Origin: Hyphomicrobiales bacterium
Lineage (GTDB): Bacteria; Pseudomonadota; Alphaproteobacteria; Rhizobiales; Beijerinckiaceae
Assembly: GCA_028290405.1 (NCBI GenBank)
Contig: JAQGJX010000102.1
Location: forward strand, 1-64,000
Direction: 5' to 3'
Length of the DNA stretch: 64,000 nucleotides
Position numbers and translations under genes: made by a program. Under the pieces are notes generated by a model. It worked only from the letters and a program-made list of their open reading frames with translations, was not told the DNA's origin and made no database searches. Shown here piece after piece: positions 62,987 to 64,000 of the stretch (the first letter of the stretch is position 1; each line of letters starts with the position of its first letter).

Positions 62987-63748
62987 CTATCCGCTCCAGC
63001 CCAGACGCCGCGACGTGCGCGCCGCAGTCTCGACAAGGTCCGTCACGATCGCGTTGGGAAAGCGCACCAGCGAGGGCTGGTTCGCCACCAGCGACATCGA
63101 CGCCCGCAACACGCCCTGGGGATCGAACACGGGCGCTGCCACGGCGCGGATGCCGTGGAACACCTGCCCGTCGATCCACGCAAAGCCCCGCTCTCGCACG
63201 CTGGCGCGCTGGGCCTCGATATCGGCGGGCGTCGGCGCCGGGCCTTCCATGCGGGCCAGCTCCGCGCCCAGCACCGGCTCCACGGACGCGCGGTCCTGCC
63301 AGGCCAAAAAGACCTGGCCGGCGGCCGATTCGTACAACGGGAGGATTCCCCCCAGCCGCAGGTTCGACAACAGCGGCGCGGGCCGGTTGTGGATGCGCAC
63401 GATGGTGACGCCGTAATCGCCCCAGATGGACAGATGCCCGTCCACGTTCACCCGGCGCACCAGCTGGCTGAATTCCTCGTCCGCGATGGCGATGAGGTCC
63501 GTCCGGTTCAGCGCCGCCATGCCAAGGCGCAGCGCGAGGGGGCCCAGATCGTAATGGCCGCTGGCGGCGTCCTGCTGCACCACGCCGCCGCGCACAAAGC
63601 TCGTCAGATAGCGATGGGCCATGCTGGGGGACATGTCGGCGGCCGCCGCGAGCCACTTCAGGGGCCGCGCTTCGCGGGCCTCGATCAGCGCCTCCAGCAG
63701 CTTCAATCCGTGCTCGACGGACTGGATTCCCTTCTGCCCCTCCCGCAT
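62987..63748 (-). CDS. IclR family transcriptional regulator
   Basis: GIQSVEHGLKLLEALIEAREARPLKWLAAAADMSPSMAHRYLTSFVRGGVVQQDAASGHYDLGPLALRLG. Confidence 0.93.
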   Translation of the reverse strand: MREGQKGIQSVEHGLKLLEALIEAREARPLKWLAAAADMSPSMAHRYLTSFVRGGVVQQDAASGHYDLGPLALRLGMAALNRTDLIAIADEEFSQLVRRVNVDGHLSIWGDYGVTIVRIHNRPAPLLSNLRLGGILPLYESAAGQVFLAWQDRASVEPVLGAELARMEGPAPTPADIEAQRASVRERGFAWIDGQVFHGIRAVAAPVFDPQGVLRASMSLVANQPSLVRFPNAIVTDLVETAARTSRRLGWSG

Positions 63749-63862
63749 CCCTCAGCCATTCCTCCTTGTGCAATTCATTTGCCTAAGGTGAACCGGTTTG
63801 CTACCTCTTTGTCAACCGCGGGCGTGCGGATGCGACAACAAACACCGGGAGCGAGCGCTTTC

Positions 63863-64000
63863 ATGGCTGACACGACCACAGCGGCGCCTGGCCGCTCACC
63901 CCTGCGGCTCGCCGCCGACATCGGCGGCACGTTCACGGACGTCGCGGCGTTCGACGAGGCGAACCACCGCCTGCTGCTGGGCAAGAGCCTCTCCACCCCC
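63863..64000 (+). CDS. hydantoinase/oxoprolinase family protein, N-terminal part (truncated by window end)
   Basis: MADTTTAAPGRSPLRLAADIGGTFTDVAAFDEANHRLLLGKSLSTP. Confidence 0.85.
   Translation, partial: MADTTTAAPGRSPLRLAADIGGTFTDVAAFDEANHRLLLGKSLSTP

Overview
GC-rich 64 kb alphaproteobacterial chromosomal window (Hyphomicrobiales-like by gene content; lineage is inference). About 50 protein genes, one tRNA-Gln(CTG) and several intergenic palindromic repeats. Left part (0-33 kb): propionyl-CoA carboxylase subunits, guaA/rsmB/guaB, rlmE, ppx/gppA, plus transport and catabolic genes. An operon resembling a three-subunit nitrile hydratase or thiocyanate hydrolase sits between guaB and rsmB. 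Middle part (34-50 kb): an accessory-looking block starting near the tRNA-Gln, with two Crp-like paralogues, a GH5-like glycosidase, a parallel beta-helix protein, a LOV-GGDEF-EAL protein, a PilZ protein, a 1326-codon membrane fusion, and a PstS-like protein paired with a HAMP-PAS-GGDEF-EAL protein. Right part (50-64 kb): AlkB-like oxygenase, RND efflux, and repeated amidohydrolase plus TctC/Bug modules. The strongest candidate for an undescribed system is the fusion at 42575-46519 (two rhodanese domains, a YidC/Oxa1-like membrane segment, and a rifampin-phosphotransferase/PEP-synthase-like dikinase lacking the PEP barrel). It is preceded by an unlisted 29-aa hydrophobic ORF and flanked by c-di-GMP genes. 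All family assignments are from reading translated motifs; no database search was run.
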